From: Halanaerobium hydrogeniformans | Lineage (GTDB): Bacteria; Bacillota; Halanaerobiia; Halanaerobiales; Halanaerobiaceae | Assembly: GCF_000166415.1 (NCBI RefSeq) | Contig: NC_014654.1 | Span: 2,170,001 to 2,234,000 of the forward strand | Reading direction: 5' to 3' | Length of the DNA stretch: 64,000 nt | Shown: piece by piece, positions 36,595-45,656 of the stretch | Layout of the letters: each line of letters starts with the position of its first letter | Position numbering within the stretch: position 1 is the first letter of the stretch | Program-made: the position numbers and the translations under genes | Notes under the pieces: generated by a model | Told to the model about the DNA's origin: nothing | Seen by the model: the letters and a program-made list of their open reading frames with translations, nothing else | Databases searched by the model: none

Positions 36595-37596
36595 TTATGA
36601 CATTTTTTCTATAAATTTCCAAAGTTCATCTATAGGTGGTATTTCAAAGCTCTTTTTTTCTCCGTTTTCAATAATATATCGGCCTTTTTCTATTAATTTA
36701 CCGACCCTAAAAACTTCAATAGAACTATCTTTAAAAATTTCTTGAATATCTATACCTTCTGGAACAGCCATTAACATAGTTCCTGATGATATTAAAGCTG
36801 CTGGATCCATTTTTAATTTACTACAAATCTCATCTACAGCTTCTTCAACATAAAAATTATCTTTTTCTATTATGTAGCCCAAGTTGGAAGCATCTGCCAT
36901 TTCTGTAATAGCACCATATACGCCACCTTCTGTGACATCATGCATAGCTTTAATCCCATTTTTTCTGGCAATTCTACTTTCTTCCATAACACTTATTCTA
37001 TCAATATATGAACAAACTGTCTCAATAGATTTTTGACTAACCCCTTTTTTTAAGAGATAATCTTGATAATCATTGGCTAAAATATAACTTCCTTCAATTC
37101 CCATTCCTTTTGAAATATATAAGGAATCTCCAGCTCTAGCGTTCGAACTTGAAGTAAGTTCATTCTTATCTGCTTTGCCAAGAGCTGTTACAGTAATAAT
37201 TGGTTTTTTTACTAGATTAGTTATTTCTGTATGTCCACCTAAAACTTCTACATTCATCATTTTAGCCGTAAGAACAATCTCTTCCATGATTTTTTCAGTA
37301 TCTTTTTTATTTAAATAAGGTGGAAATAACAATACAACTTGAATTCCAAATGGTTCTGCTCCTGCAGCGGCCAGATCATTACAGGCCACATTAACAGCCA
37401 AAAAACCAGCCTTTTTTTCTGCACCTGTAATCGGATCAGAACTAACAACAAGCATAAAATCTCCTAAATCTACAACTGCACTATCTTCACCAGGGCCAGC
37501 TGCAAGTAGAACATCTGCTCTAAAATGATCTATTTTATCTAAAATCATTTCTTTTAATTCATTTCCTGCCAATTTGCCGATTTTCAAATCTATCAC
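36595..37596 (-). CDS. AIR synthase-related (HypE/ThiL-like) ATP-binding protein
   Basis: A 333-residue PurM-superfamily protein. The N-terminal half has GPGEDSAVVDLGDFMLVVSSDPITGA, NVACNDLAAAGAEP and GGHTEITN, all nucleotide and Mg binding elements of this fold; the C-terminal half has DVTEGGVYGAITEMA. It lacks the C-terminal cysteine motif of HypE and is longer than usual for ThiL, so the reaction is unknown, though ATP-dependent phosphorylation or dehydration is expected. Its start overlaps the upstream ECF transporter gene (4 nt). Confidence 0.82.
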   Translation of the reverse strand: MIDLKIGKLAGNELKEMILDKIDHFRADVLLAAGPGEDSAVVDLGDFMLVVSSDPITGAEKKAGFLAVNVACNDLAAAGAEPFGIQVVLLFPPYLNKKDTEKIMEEIVLTAKMMNVEVLGGHTEITNLVKKPIITVTALGKADKNELTSSSNARAGDSLYISKGMGIEGSYILANDYQDYLLKKGVSQKSIETVCSYIDRISVMEESRIARKNGIKAMHDVTEGGVYGAITEMADASNLGYIIEKDNFYVEEAVDEICSKLKMDPAALISSGTMLMAVPEGIDIQEIFKDSSIEVFRVGKLIEKGRYIIENGEKKSFEIPPIDELWKFIEKMS

Positions 37597-38129
37597 TTCC
37601 TAAAATAATTATTCAAATGATGAGAAAGCGGTATCGCTACAACACCACCTGTTATCATTTGAGCTAAATCTATAACTATTTCTGGTGGGACAAATGCCCA
37701 GCTTAACAAATAAGCTTTAGTTAAAGCATATCCAATAATCATAATAGTACCACCAGCAGCTATAGCTAAAATATTTCTATTAAATCTACTTTCCTTTTCT
37801 TTATGTGCTATTTTGCCAACTACATATCCTTCCAGCCCTTTGATAACAAAAGTAAAAGGAGCCCAAATAGAATAACCCAATATTAAATCCATTAAAGCTG
37901 AACCAACACCACCAGCTATTCCTCCAGCTTTTGCTCCAAAGGTAAGTGCGATTGTATATATTGCTACTTCTCCAAGATTAAAATATGAGCTGCTTGGTCC
38001 AGGTATATGAAGATAAGTTGCTACAGCGGTAAAAGCTATAAACAGAGCTAGAAAAGAAATGATTCTAGTATCCATATTGTTAAGATCGAAATTTTTTAGC
38101 TTTTGCTGTATATTTTCTCTGTTTTCCAA
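37593..38129 (-). CDS. ECF transporter S component, vitamin type
   Basis: A 178-residue membrane protein with about five or six helices, ending soon after SHHLNNYF. Features are FNLGEVAIYTIALTFGAKAGGIAGGVGSALMDLILGY, the pattern of ECF-type substrate-capture proteins for vitamins or their precursors (ThiT/HmpT/RibU-like). No energising EcfA/EcfT genes are nearby, so it would be a group II S component sharing a module encoded elsewhere. It overlaps the AIR synthase-like gene downstream, and glnA precedes it by 23 nt. Confidence 0.82.
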   Translation of the reverse strand: MENRENIQQKLKNFDLNNMDTRIISFLALFIAFTAVATYLHIPGPSSSYFNLGEVAIYTIALTFGAKAGGIAGGVGSALMDLILGYSIWAPFTFVIKGLEGYVVGKIAHKEKESRFNRNILAIAAGGTIMIIGYALTKAYLLSWAFVPPEIVIDLAQMITGGVVAIPLSHHLNNYFRK

Positions 38130-38152
38130 AATTATTACCCCCTAAACAGTCT

Positions 38153-39484
38153 CTAATAAGTAGTAAGGTATTGATCTATCTCCCACTTATGTACCTGTTT
38201 TTTATATACAGACCACTCTATCTTTTTTGCCTCAACTAGGTGCTCATAAATATGTTTGCCTAATGTTTCGCGCATCAATTGACTTTTTTGCATATAGTTG
38301 ACAGCTTCAATTATATTATTAGGCAAACTAATAATACCTCTTTTTTTCCGCTGCTGATAATTCATATCATAAATATTATCAAGAGTCTGTTCTCCAGGAT
38401 CTATTTCATTTTTAATACCATCTAAACCAGCTTTTAACATTACTGCTAAGGCAAGATAAGGATTTGCAGTTGGATCAGGATTTCTTAATTCCACCCTTGT
38501 AGCATCTCCTCTTGCAGATGGTACTCTTACCAGGGCACTTCTATTTTGACCTGACCAGGAAATATACACAGGTGCTTCATAGCCAGGAACAAGACGTTTA
38601 TAAGAGTTTATAGTAGGGTTTAAAATTGCAGTAGTTGCTTTTGCATGTTTTAACAAACCACCAATATAATGATAAGCAATTTGACTTAAACCTAATTTGT
38701 TATTTGGATCATAAAAAGCATTTTCTCCATCTTTAAATAGCGATTGATTAACATGCATCCCAGAACCTGCTTCTGCATGAATAGGTTTCGGCATAAAAGT
38801 AGCATGTAATCCATGCTGCATTGCTATAATTTTTGTTACAAACTTAAATGTTGCTATGTTATCAGCTGTTCTCAATACATCTGTATATTTAAAATCAATT
38901 TCATGCTGACCTGGTGCAACCTCATGATGAGCAGCTTCAACTTCAAAACCCATTTTTTTTAAGGCTAATACAGTATCTCTCCGAGCATCACCACCAAGAT
39001 CTACCGGTGAAAGATCAAAATAACCACCTTTATCATGAGTTTTTGTTGTAGGATTTCCTTTTTTATCTTTTTCAAATAAAAAGAATTCTGGCTCTGGACC
39101 AGCAAACATTTCAAAACCCATCTCTGCAGCCTCAGCCATTACATTTTTTAAAGTACTTCTAGGACAACCTTCGAAAGGCTCTCCATCAGGAGTATGAATG
39201 TCACACATCATTCTAGCAGTATGTCCACCATTTGTAGTCCAGGGAAATACTACAAAAGTATCATAATCCGGTCTTAAATACATATCGGATTCATGGATAC
39301 GTGTAAAACCTTCAATCGAAGAACCATCAAACATTATCTTCCCATCTAATGCTGCAGGTAGCTGTTCAATTGTAATAGCAACATTTTTCAGAATCCCCAA
39401 AATATCTACGAATTGCAATCTGATAAATTCTACATTTCTTTCTTCAGCTATTCTTAATATTTCATCTTTAGTCTTTTTTTCCAT
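38153..39484 (-). CDS. glnA: glutamine synthetase, type I-alpha
   Basis: A 443-residue GSI-alpha enzyme that makes glutamine from glutamate, ammonia and ATP. MFDGSSIEGFTRIHESDMYL holds the conserved Arg of feedback-inhibited GSI-alpha enzymes; EPEFFLF, EVAPGQHEIDFK and NPDPTANPYLAL are active-site segments. The adenylylation loop of GSI-beta is not evident. It overlaps glnR by 17 nt, so both are expressed together and GlnR likely represses them in response to glutamine-bound GlnA. Confidence 0.96.
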   Translation of the reverse strand: MEKKTKDEILRIAEERNVEFIRLQFVDILGILKNVAITIEQLPAALDGKIMFDGSSIEGFTRIHESDMYLRPDYDTFVVFPWTTNGGHTARMMCDIHTPDGEPFEGCPRSTLKNVMAEAAEMGFEMFAGPEPEFFLFEKDKKGNPTTKTHDKGGYFDLSPVDLGGDARRDTVLALKKMGFEVEAAHHEVAPGQHEIDFKYTDVLRTADNIATFKFVTKIIAMQHGLHATFMPKPIHAEAGSGMHVNQSLFKDGENAFYDPNNKLGLSQIAYHYIGGLLKHAKATTAILNPTINSYKRLVPGYEAPVYISWSGQNRSALVRVPSARGDATRVELRNPDPTANPYLALAVMLKAGLDGIKNEIDPGEQTLDNIYDMNYQQRKKRGIISLPNNIIEAVNYMQKSQLMRETLGKHIYEHLVEAKKIEWSVYKKQVHKWEIDQYLTTY

Positions 39485-39884
39485 CTTTGTTTTCCCCCTC
39501 AGGAGATTCGCTTTTGTTAATTAAAGAAAGTTTCTTGAGTAAAGCTGAGCGATTAGAAACAGGATAAAGAGAATCTAAATTTACATCTCCATAATTATTT
39601 AAAGAATCACCATAATCTAAAGTCTGATAATCTTCTTCAAAAAAATCTTCTTCAATTTCTGGAGCAGTAATTTTTGACCTTATTGTCTCTATACTGTTAC
39701 CCTGATCTAAAAGCTCTTTTATTTTGAAAAGCACTTTAATATCACTTTCAGAAAAAAGCCTCTGATTTCCACTGCTTCGCTCAGGAAAAATTAAATCTTG
39801 CTCGTCATAATAACGAATCTGCCTTGAGCTTAATCCAGTTCTCCTTTTTGCTTCTTTCATTGTAATATTTTTATCTCTTTTCAT
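39468..39884 (-). CDS. glnR: MerR-family regulator, GlnR type
   Basis: A 138-residue MerR-like winged-helix protein: KEAKRRTGLSSRQIRYYDEQDLIFPERSSGNQRLFSESDIKVLFKIKELLDQG. Length and position directly before glnA identify GlnR, the nitrogen repressor of firmicutes. I start at ATG 39884; the GTG three codons earlier sits within 2 nt of AGGAG. The promoter carries an inverted repeat. Confidence 0.9.
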   Translation of the reverse strand: MKRDKNITMKEAKRRTGLSSRQIRYYDEQDLIFPERSSGNQRLFSESDIKVLFKIKELLDQGNSIETIRSKITAPEIEEDFFEEDYQTLDYGDSLNNYGDVNLDSLYPVSNRSALLKKLSLINKSESPEGENKDGKKD

Positions 39885-39922
39885 AATTAACACTTCTCCT
39901 AAATTTATTATTTATCGCAGAA

Positions 39923-39951
39923 ATTATAACATTAATAATATTTTATGTCAA
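39923..39951 (-). promoter_or_regulatory. glnR-glnA promoter with inverted repeat
   Basis: On the minus strand TTGACA (39946-39951), 17 nt and TATAAT (39923-39928), both perfect. TGACAT (39945-39950) and ATGTTA (39927-39932) form an inverted repeat with a 12-nt centre across the promoter, a candidate operator; it does not match the Bacillus GlnR box exactly. Confidence 0.75.
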
Positions 39952-39977
39952 TTATATGTGAGCTATTAGCTTTAATT

Positions 39978-40838
39978 TTAATATCTGTCAATTGTTTTAA
40001 CAACTGTGACAAAATCATTTTTTCTAGGCCAGCGAGCCGCCACTTTTTCTGCAGCAGATCTATTATTATAAACTGCAAATACTGTTGGACCACTACCAGA
40101 CATCAAATAAAATTCAGCTGCAGTTTTCTTAATAATATTTTTTACATCTTTTATATCCTGACAAATCTTTTTAGCGGGAGCTTCTAAATCATTTTTATAA
40201 TCTAAGTTCCAGTTAATATTCTCATCTTTTTTTATATTTTTAAGTAATTTTTCAAAATTAAAAGTATTATTTCCTTTCATTTTGTCATAAAGACTATATA
40301 TCTTAGGAGTGGATATACATAATTGAGGAGTAACTATTAAAAGATCTTTTTCTCCAATAAAAGGTAAAAATTCAAGTATCTCACCTCTGCCTTGAGCATA
40401 AACAGTTCCACCTTCAAGACAAAAAGGTACATCCGAACCTATTTCAACTAAAAGAGATCTAAGTTTAGAGTAATTATACTCAAGTTCATATAAATCATAA
40501 AGAGCTCTCAGCACAGCTGCAGCATCTGTACTGCCACCAGCCAGGCCAGCCGCTATGGGTATGTTCTTTTGAATATAGACTTCTACACCACCATCTACAT
40601 TATTTTCTGCAAAAAAAATCTCTGCAGCTTGATAAGCAAGGTTTTCTTCATCGGTAGGGAGTTCAACCTTCGAATTCTTTACAACGATCCCCCCACTTCT
40701 TTTCTTAAGCTTAATTCTGTCTGCAAGTGAAATGCTCTGGAAAATAGTTTTTATTTCATGATAGCCATCATCTCTTAAACCATCTACTTTTAATGCCAAA
40801 TTAATTTTTGCCGGAGCATTAACATATAATTCCTTCAA
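39978..40838 (-). CDS. ispE: 4-diphosphocytidyl-2-C-methyl-D-erythritol kinase
   Basis: A 286-residue GHMP kinase of the MEP isoprenoid pathway. The ATP loop is PIAAGLAGGSTDAAAVLRAL; the substrate-binding N-terminus is NAPAKINLALKVDGLRDDGYHEI, and the C-terminus has LMSGSGPTVFAVY. It starts with TTG behind GGGGGAG. A promoter with TTGCTT, an 18-nt spacer and TATAAT lies upstream. Confidence 0.95.
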   Translation of the reverse strand: MKELYVNAPAKINLALKVDGLRDDGYHEIKTIFQSISLADRIKLKKRSGGIVVKNSKVELPTDEENLAYQAAEIFFAENNVDGGVEVYIQKNIPIAAGLAGGSTDAAAVLRALYDLYELEYNYSKLRSLLVEIGSDVPFCLEGGTVYAQGRGEILEFLPFIGEKDLLIVTPQLCISTPKIYSLYDKMKGNNTFNFEKLLKNIKKDENINWNLDYKNDLEAPAKKICQDIKDVKNIIKKTAAEFYLMSGSGPTVFAVYNNRSAAEKVAARWPRKNDFVTVVKTIDRY

Positions 40839-40875
40839 TTTATCTCCCCCAATCCAATATTTAAACTTTAAATTT

Positions 40876-40905
40876 ATTATACTAAAGATTATAATTAAAA
40901 AGCAA
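40876..40905 (-). promoter_or_regulatory. ispE promoter
   Basis: On the minus strand TTGCTT (40900-40905), 18 nt and TATAAT (40876-40881), 38 nt before the start. Confidence 0.65.
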
Positions 40906-41010
40906 AGCTAATTTCCCTTTAAAACTTGATTTATTTATGATAATATTATTTTTAATGAATTGACCGTTAGTCAGATTAAATTAAAAGATATGAAAAGGAG
41001 AGAGATAGAA

Positions 41011-41526
41011 ATGGAAACAGATAAAATGATTAAAGCAGCCTTAATGACTGCATTGACTGCAGTTGGGGCTTATTTAATAATCCCACTCCCATTTTCTCCA
41101 GTCCCAATAACCCTGCAAACCTTTTTTGTGATTTTAGCAGGTCGTTTATTGGGTAAAAAATATGGATTTCTTTCACAAATAAGTTATTTATTACTCGGTG
41201 CTGCAGGATTACCAATCTTTTCTGGCGGGCAGGGTGGTTTAGGTGTAATTGCTGGTCCAACCGGCGGTTTTTTAATTAGTTTTGCTGCTGCTGCCTGGAT
41301 AGCCGGACATTATTATAAAGAAGAAAGGAAAAATATTTTTATTTATTCTGCTGCAGTTTTAAGTACTTACATAATAGGATGCAGTTATTTTGTTTTAACC
41401 ACCGGAACAGCAATAGCAGCAGCATTAAATATGACAGTTATACCCTTTATACCTGGTGATATATTTAAAATAATACTAGTAATAATTTTAGCCCCAATTC
41501 TAGAAAAAAGAATCAAAAATTCTTAG
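41011..41526 (+). CDS. bioY: biotin transporter BioY
   Basis: A 171-residue ECF S component for biotin. PLPFSPVPITLQTFFVILAGRLLGKKYGF and GGQGGLGVIAGPTGGFLISF are the BioY signatures; about six helices are seen. The start is the ATG at 41011 behind AAAGGAGAGAG; the upstream ATG at 40960 has no ribosome site. No bio genes or EcfA/T genes adjoin it. It converges on the DUF5668 gene with only 2 nt between stop codons. Confidence 0.95.
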   Translation: METDKMIKAALMTALTAVGAYLIIPLPFSPVPITLQTFFVILAGRLLGKKYGFLSQISYLLLGAAGLPIFSGGQGGLGVIAGPTGGFLISFAAAAWIAGHYYKEERKNIFIYSAAVLSTYIIGCSYFVLTTGTAIAAALNMTVIPFIPGDIFKIILVIILAPILEKRIKNS

Positions 41527-41528
41527 TT

Positions 41529-41840
41529 TTAGACTAGCGGCAAATTACCAAAATTAAACATTCTGTGCCTAAACATCGGCATTTGAGGTACTGGTCCATG
41601 ATTAATTAAAAGATATATTAAAAATCCAGCAGCAATAATTATCAGTAAAGGAACTATAAACCAAAAAGAACTATTCTGAAGCAAGACATGAAGACCATAG
41701 ATAATTAGTAAAACAGGCCAGTAACTTCTTATAAAAAGAGCTAAATTAAACTGATAAATTCCAAGTGTTTCACCTAAAAATATAATTCCAGTTATAATTA
41801 ATATCAGTCCAAGAATATTTTGGCTTCTATTATCTGTCAT
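41529..41840 (-). CDS. small membrane protein, LiaF-type transmembrane (DUF5668-like)
   Basis: A 103-residue hydrophobic protein with about three helices: ILGLILIITGIIFLGETLGIY, SYWPVLLIIYGLHVLL and FIVPLLIIIAAGFLIYLL. The repeated (Y)WPVLLI(I)YG motif is that of the LiaF/LiaI-type transmembrane domain. The C-terminus is short and ends PMFRHRMFNFGNLPLV. It overlaps the PspC gene by 11 nt. The function is likely envelope-stress related, but this is inferred from the partner. Confidence 0.75.
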   Translation of the reverse strand: MTDNRSQNILGLILIITGIIFLGETLGIYQFNLALFIRSYWPVLLIIYGLHVLLQNSSFWFIVPLLIIIAAGFLIYLLINHGPVPQMPMFRHRMFNFGNLPLV

Positions 41841-42255
41841 TGTTATCCTCCCTCTTTAAAAGCATAAATCCAGCTGCTATTAAAACTATAGGCCAGTATC
41901 TCTGCCAGTATATATTGGGCAGCCAAATATCAACTAAAAACAAAAAGCCAATTATTATTAAAAGAACTGCAAAAAGCTTTTGTCTTTTATTCTCGTTTTC
42001 ATTCTCCACATTTTCTTCCGCTTTTTCTTCAATATAATAATCTTCCTCTATTTCTTCATTTGTTTTGTAAATTGGTTTTTCCGAAATAACAAGCCAGGCA
42101 ATTAAATAGGCAAATAAACCGAAACCTCTGAAAAGAAATATAAACAGCAGAGCTAATCTAATAAGCGAAGAATCAACATTAAAATATTCAGCTATTCCTC
42201 CACAAACTCCAGCAACCATTCTGTCATCACGGGACCGATATAATTTTTTAGCCAT
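41830..42255 (-). CDS. PspC-domain protein with LiaF-like C-terminus
   Basis: A 141-residue membrane protein. Residues 1-65 are a PspC domain (KKLYRSRDDRMVAGVCGGIAEYFNVDSSLIRLALLFIFL). An acidic linker follows, and then two helices with the YWPIVLIAAG motif seen in the overlapping downstream gene. PspC proteins take part in envelope-stress signalling. The pair lies 24 nt after an ABC exporter gene. Confidence 0.87.
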   Translation of the reverse strand: MAKKLYRSRDDRMVAGVCGGIAEYFNVDSSLIRLALLFIFLFRGFGLFAYLIAWLVISEKPIYKTNEEIEEDYYIEEKAEENVENENENKRQKLFAVLLIIIGFLFLVDIWLPNIYWQRYWPIVLIAAGFMLLKREDNNDR

Positions 42256-42279
42256 TAGAAACTTCCTTTCTTAATTTAA

Positions 42280-44007
42280 TTATCCAGCTAAATCTGTTCT
42301 GAATTCTTCATTGTATAGTTTTGCATATTTTCCGCCTTTTTTTATCAGTTGTTCATGTCTACCACGCTCAACAATGCCATCATCAGTTAAAACAATAATC
42401 TGGTCAGCGTTAATTACAGTAGAAAGTCGGTGAGCAATTACTAGAGTTGTCCTTCCCTCGGCAAGTTTTTCTAAAGATTCTTGAATAATTCTCTCGCTCT
42501 CATTATCAAGTGATGAAGTTGCCTCATCTAAAATTAAAATCGGTGGATTTTTAAGAAATGACCTAGCTATAGAAATTCTCTGCTTTTGTCCTCCAGATAA
42601 TTTAACTCCTCTTTCACCAATATTAGTATCATATCCATTAGTCAAATTAATAATAAATTGATGTGCATTAGCTTTTTTGGCTGCTTTAATTATTTCTTCA
42701 TCTGTAGCATTTTGATTTCCATAAGCGATATTTTCTCGAACTGTACCATTAAAAAGGAATACATCCTGCTGAACAATGCCAATATTTTTTCGTAGAGATT
42801 CTAATTTAAATTCTCTAATATCAGTTCCATCTATAGAAAGACTACCCGCATTTATTTCATAAAAACGTGGTAAAAGCTTCGTTAAAGTTGACTTGCCAGC
42901 ACCAGATGGGCCAACAAAAGCAACCGTCTTTCCTGGTTCTATAGTTATATTGATATTTTCCAGTACTTTTTCCTGATTATCATAAGCAAAAGTTAAATCC
43001 TTATATTCAATCTTACCATCTACATCTTTTAATTCAACTGCATTTGCTTTATCAACGATTTCTGGGTCAACCGCTAATAATTCTCTAAAACGACTAAAAC
43101 CTGACATTCCTCTTTGAAACTGTTCATTAAAATTGACCAACCTTTTAATAGGATCCATAAACATATTTACATAAAATAGGAAGGCAACCATCTGTCCTGT
43201 GGTTAAAGAACCAATATAAATAAAATAACCACCAGCAGACAGAGTGATTAAATTAATTAAGTTAATAAATAAATTCATTCCAGAATGAAATTTAGCCATA
43301 TTTTTCATGGCATATTCTCGAGAACGCCGATAGCTATGGTTACCCTCATAAAATTTATCATTCTCGTACTCTTCATTGGTAAAAGATTTAACAACCCTTA
43401 TTCCACTCAAACTATCTTCAACAATTGCATTAACTTCTGCCATTTTTTCTCTAATGACCTTAAGTGCCTCATACATTTTTTCACCTAGTTTGATTGAAAA
43501 AATAAGCATAACAGGAATTAAAGCAAAAGTAATTAAGGCTAACTGCCAGTGCATATTCATTAAGATAATAAAAGCTCCAATTAAAAGCATCGAAGAAATA
43601 AAAATATCTTCCGGTCCATGATGAGCAAGTTCCGACATATTGTTTAAATCATTGACCACCCGGGACATTAAGTAACCTACCTTATTATTATCATAAAATT
43701 TAAAAGATAGTTTTTGCAAATGGGTAAATAATTCTGATCGCATATCAGTTTCCATTCTGATACCAACAACATGACCCCAGTAATGAACAATATATTGAAA
43801 AAAATATCTAAGCAAATAAAGTCCTAATAAAATTAGGGCTATTCTGAGCATCATATTAAGATCCCGATTAGGGAAATGCTGATCTATTAACTGCTGTATA
43901 AATACTGGAAAAACTAGATCCAAGCTGGACATTAAAAAAGCACAGCCAATATCTACTAAAAATAGCTTCCAGTGATTTTTATAATAAGCTGCAAACTGCC
44001 TTAACAC
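42280..44007 (-). CDS. ABC exporter, fused permease-ATPase
   Basis: A 575-residue type IV (MsbA/LmrA/MdlB-like) half-transporter. The first 320 residues contain six transmembrane helices; the rest is the ATPase: Walker A GPSGAGKSTL, signature LSGGQKQRISIARSF, Walker B ILILDEATSSLD, switch His in VIAHRLSTV. It works as a homodimer, or as a heterodimer with a partner outside the window. The substrate (lipid, peptide or drug) cannot be told. The start is GTG behind GGGGG. Confidence 0.9.
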   Translation of the reverse strand: MLRQFAAYYKNHWKLFLVDIGCAFLMSSLDLVFPVFIQQLIDQHFPNRDLNMMLRIALILLGLYLLRYFFQYIVHYWGHVVGIRMETDMRSELFTHLQKLSFKFYDNNKVGYLMSRVVNDLNNMSELAHHGPEDIFISSMLLIGAFIILMNMHWQLALITFALIPVMLIFSIKLGEKMYEALKVIREKMAEVNAIVEDSLSGIRVVKSFTNEEYENDKFYEGNHSYRRSREYAMKNMAKFHSGMNLFINLINLITLSAGGYFIYIGSLTTGQMVAFLFYVNMFMDPIKRLVNFNEQFQRGMSGFSRFRELLAVDPEIVDKANAVELKDVDGKIEYKDLTFAYDNQEKVLENINITIEPGKTVAFVGPSGAGKSTLTKLLPRFYEINAGSLSIDGTDIREFKLESLRKNIGIVQQDVFLFNGTVRENIAYGNQNATDEEIIKAAKKANAHQFIINLTNGYDTNIGERGVKLSGGQKQRISIARSFLKNPPILILDEATSSLDNESERIIQESLEKLAEGRTTLVIAHRLSTVINADQIIVLTDDGIVERGRHEQLIKKGGKYAKLYNEEFRTDLAG

Positions 44008-44088
44008 AAGAGAGACCCCCTTTATTGTCTAAATAAAAATTTTATCACAGTAATTAAAATTTTGCAATTATAGCATATAAAAATCAAA

Positions 44089-44117
44089 AAAAATACACCC
44101 TAGTAATAAGAGTGTAC
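44089..44117 (-). terminator. terminator of the pst-phoU operon
   Basis: On the minus strand TACACTC pairs with GGGTGTA (one G-U pair) and runs into TTTTTTTT. Confidence 0.8.
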
Positions 44118-44173
44118 CTTTATGATTTATTTATTCACTTAAAATATCTAATTCTCGAAAATAAATTTTAAAG

Positions 44174-44833
44174 CTATTCAAGCTCTTCCCAATTTCCTGT
44201 TTTCATATAGACAGTCCGTTCGCAGATGTTGGTCGAATGGTCTCCAATTCGCTCTAAAAAACGACTGATAAACATCAATGAAGTCCCTTGTTCAATTGTA
44301 GCACAGTCATTTTTCATAACGTTTAACAACTCATGCTTAATCTTTTTATCTAGCATATTTACTTTTTTATCTCGAGCAGCAACCTCTTTTGCCTTCTCAA
44401 TATCCATATCAACAAAGGCTTTCAAACTTCCTCTCAACTGCTGCACGACTATCTCTTTCATCCCAGGTAGATCCTGCATCTCTTTGATTAATGGCTGTTC
44501 ACCAATATCCTTAACTCTATGGGCAATATTAGATGCATTGTCACCAATTCTTTCTAGATCAGTTACCAACTTAGAAATTACAATAATTTTTCTTAAATCA
44601 ATTGCAACTGGTTGCTGTAGAGCAATTAAACGAGTACACTTTTCTTCGATATCTAATTCATAAGCATCTATAAGATCATCATCTTTTATAACTTTATCAG
44701 CCAACTCAAGATCTTTATTCATTAAGGCCTCAATACTTTTACTGATACTTTCTCCAACAATACTTCCCATTTTTAGCATTTCTCTTTCTAAATCTTTTAA
44801 TTCTGCATGAAAACTTTTGCGAGAATCACTCAT
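44174..44833 (-). CDS. phoU: phosphate transport system regulator PhoU
   Basis: A 219-residue all-helical PhoU with the two repeated three-helix bundles; each repeat has an acidic metal-binding pattern (DKVIKDDDLIDAYELDIE and ARDKKVNMLDKKIKHE). PhoU links the Pst transporter to PhoR and lowers Pho activity when phosphate is plentiful. It ends the pstSCAB-phoU run, 41 nt past pstB. Confidence 0.95.
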   Translation of the reverse strand: MSDSRKSFHAELKDLEREMLKMGSIVGESISKSIEALMNKDLELADKVIKDDDLIDAYELDIEEKCTRLIALQQPVAIDLRKIIVISKLVTDLERIGDNASNIAHRVKDIGEQPLIKEMQDLPGMKEIVVQQLRGSLKAFVDMDIEKAKEVAARDKKVNMLDKKIKHELLNVMKNDCATIEQGTSLMFISRFLERIGDHSTNICERTVYMKTGNWEELE

Positions 44834-44874
44834 TTTTTATATACCCCCTTAATACTTCTAAGCTCATAAAAATT

Positions 44875-45636
44875 TTAGCCAAAACGCCCTGTAATATAGT
44901 CTTCAGTTCGCTGTTCGGTTGGATTTTCAAATATTTTATCGGTTCTATCATATTCTATCAACTCACCCATAAGGAAAAATCCGGTCATATCAGAAACTCG
45001 AGCAGCCTGCTGCATATTATGAGTTACAATTACAATACTGTAATTTTTCTTCAATTCTTTAATGAGATCTTCTATTTTTGCTGTTGCAACTGGATCTAAA
45101 GCTGAAGCAGGCTCATCCATTAAAATCACTTCCGGTTTGACAGCTAACGCTCTTGCTATACATAAACGCTGCTGCTGACCACCAGATAAATCCAGGGCAG
45201 ATTTATCTAATCTATCTCTTACTTCAGAATAAAGAACAGCTGATTTGAGACTTTCAACTACTATTTCTTCTAATTTTGCTTTGTCTTTGATTCCATGCAT
45301 TCTAGGGCCATAAGCAATATTATCAAAAATAGATTTAGGAAACGGATTAGGCTGCTGAAAAACCATTCCTATTTTTTTTCTTAACTCAACAACATCAACA
45401 CCATTTTGATAAATATCTTTATTATCTAAAAGTACTTCTCCTTCGATGCTAGTTTTTTCAATTAAATCATTCATTCTATTTAATGTCCTTAAAAAAGTAG
45501 ATTTTCCACAGCCAGAAGGACCAATTAAAGCAGTAATCTTTTTTTCTTCTATATTCATATTTATATCATACAAAGCCTGAAATTGATTGTAATAAAAGTT
45601 TAAATTATTAATCTCAAATTTATAGTTATTTTCCAT
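44875..45636 (-). CDS. pstB: phosphate ABC transporter ATP-binding protein
   Basis: A 253-residue PstB. Walker A is [10 protein letters not shown], the signature [15 protein letters not shown], Walker [36 protein letters not shown] is the PstB-specific Q-loop stretch. It drives phosphate uptake with PstA and PstC. Confidence 0.97.
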   Translation of the reverse strand: MENNYKFEINNLNFYYNQFQALYDINMNIEEKKITALIGPSGCGKSTFLRTLNRMNDLIEKTSIEGEVLLDNKDIYQNGVDVVELRKKIGMVFQQPNPFPKSIFDNIAYGPRMHGIKDKAKLEEIVVESLKSAVLYSEVRDRLDKSALDLSGGQQQRLCIARALAVKPEVILMDEPASALDPVATAKIEDLIKELKKNYSIVIVTHNMQQAARVSDMTGFFLMGELIEYDRTDKIFENPTEQRTEDYITGRFG

Positions 45637-45656
45637 TCTGTTTTCCCTTCCTTTTT

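Noticed and set aside
36595-37596. Hydrogenase maturation protein HypE or thiamin-phosphate kinase
   Set aside because: No C-terminal HypE cysteine motif is present, no hyp genes are near, and the sequence is not a clear ThiL; left as AIR synthase-related.
40910-41010. BirA operator or biotin riboregulator before bioY
   Set aside because: No recognisable palindrome or leader structure is present in the short upstream region.
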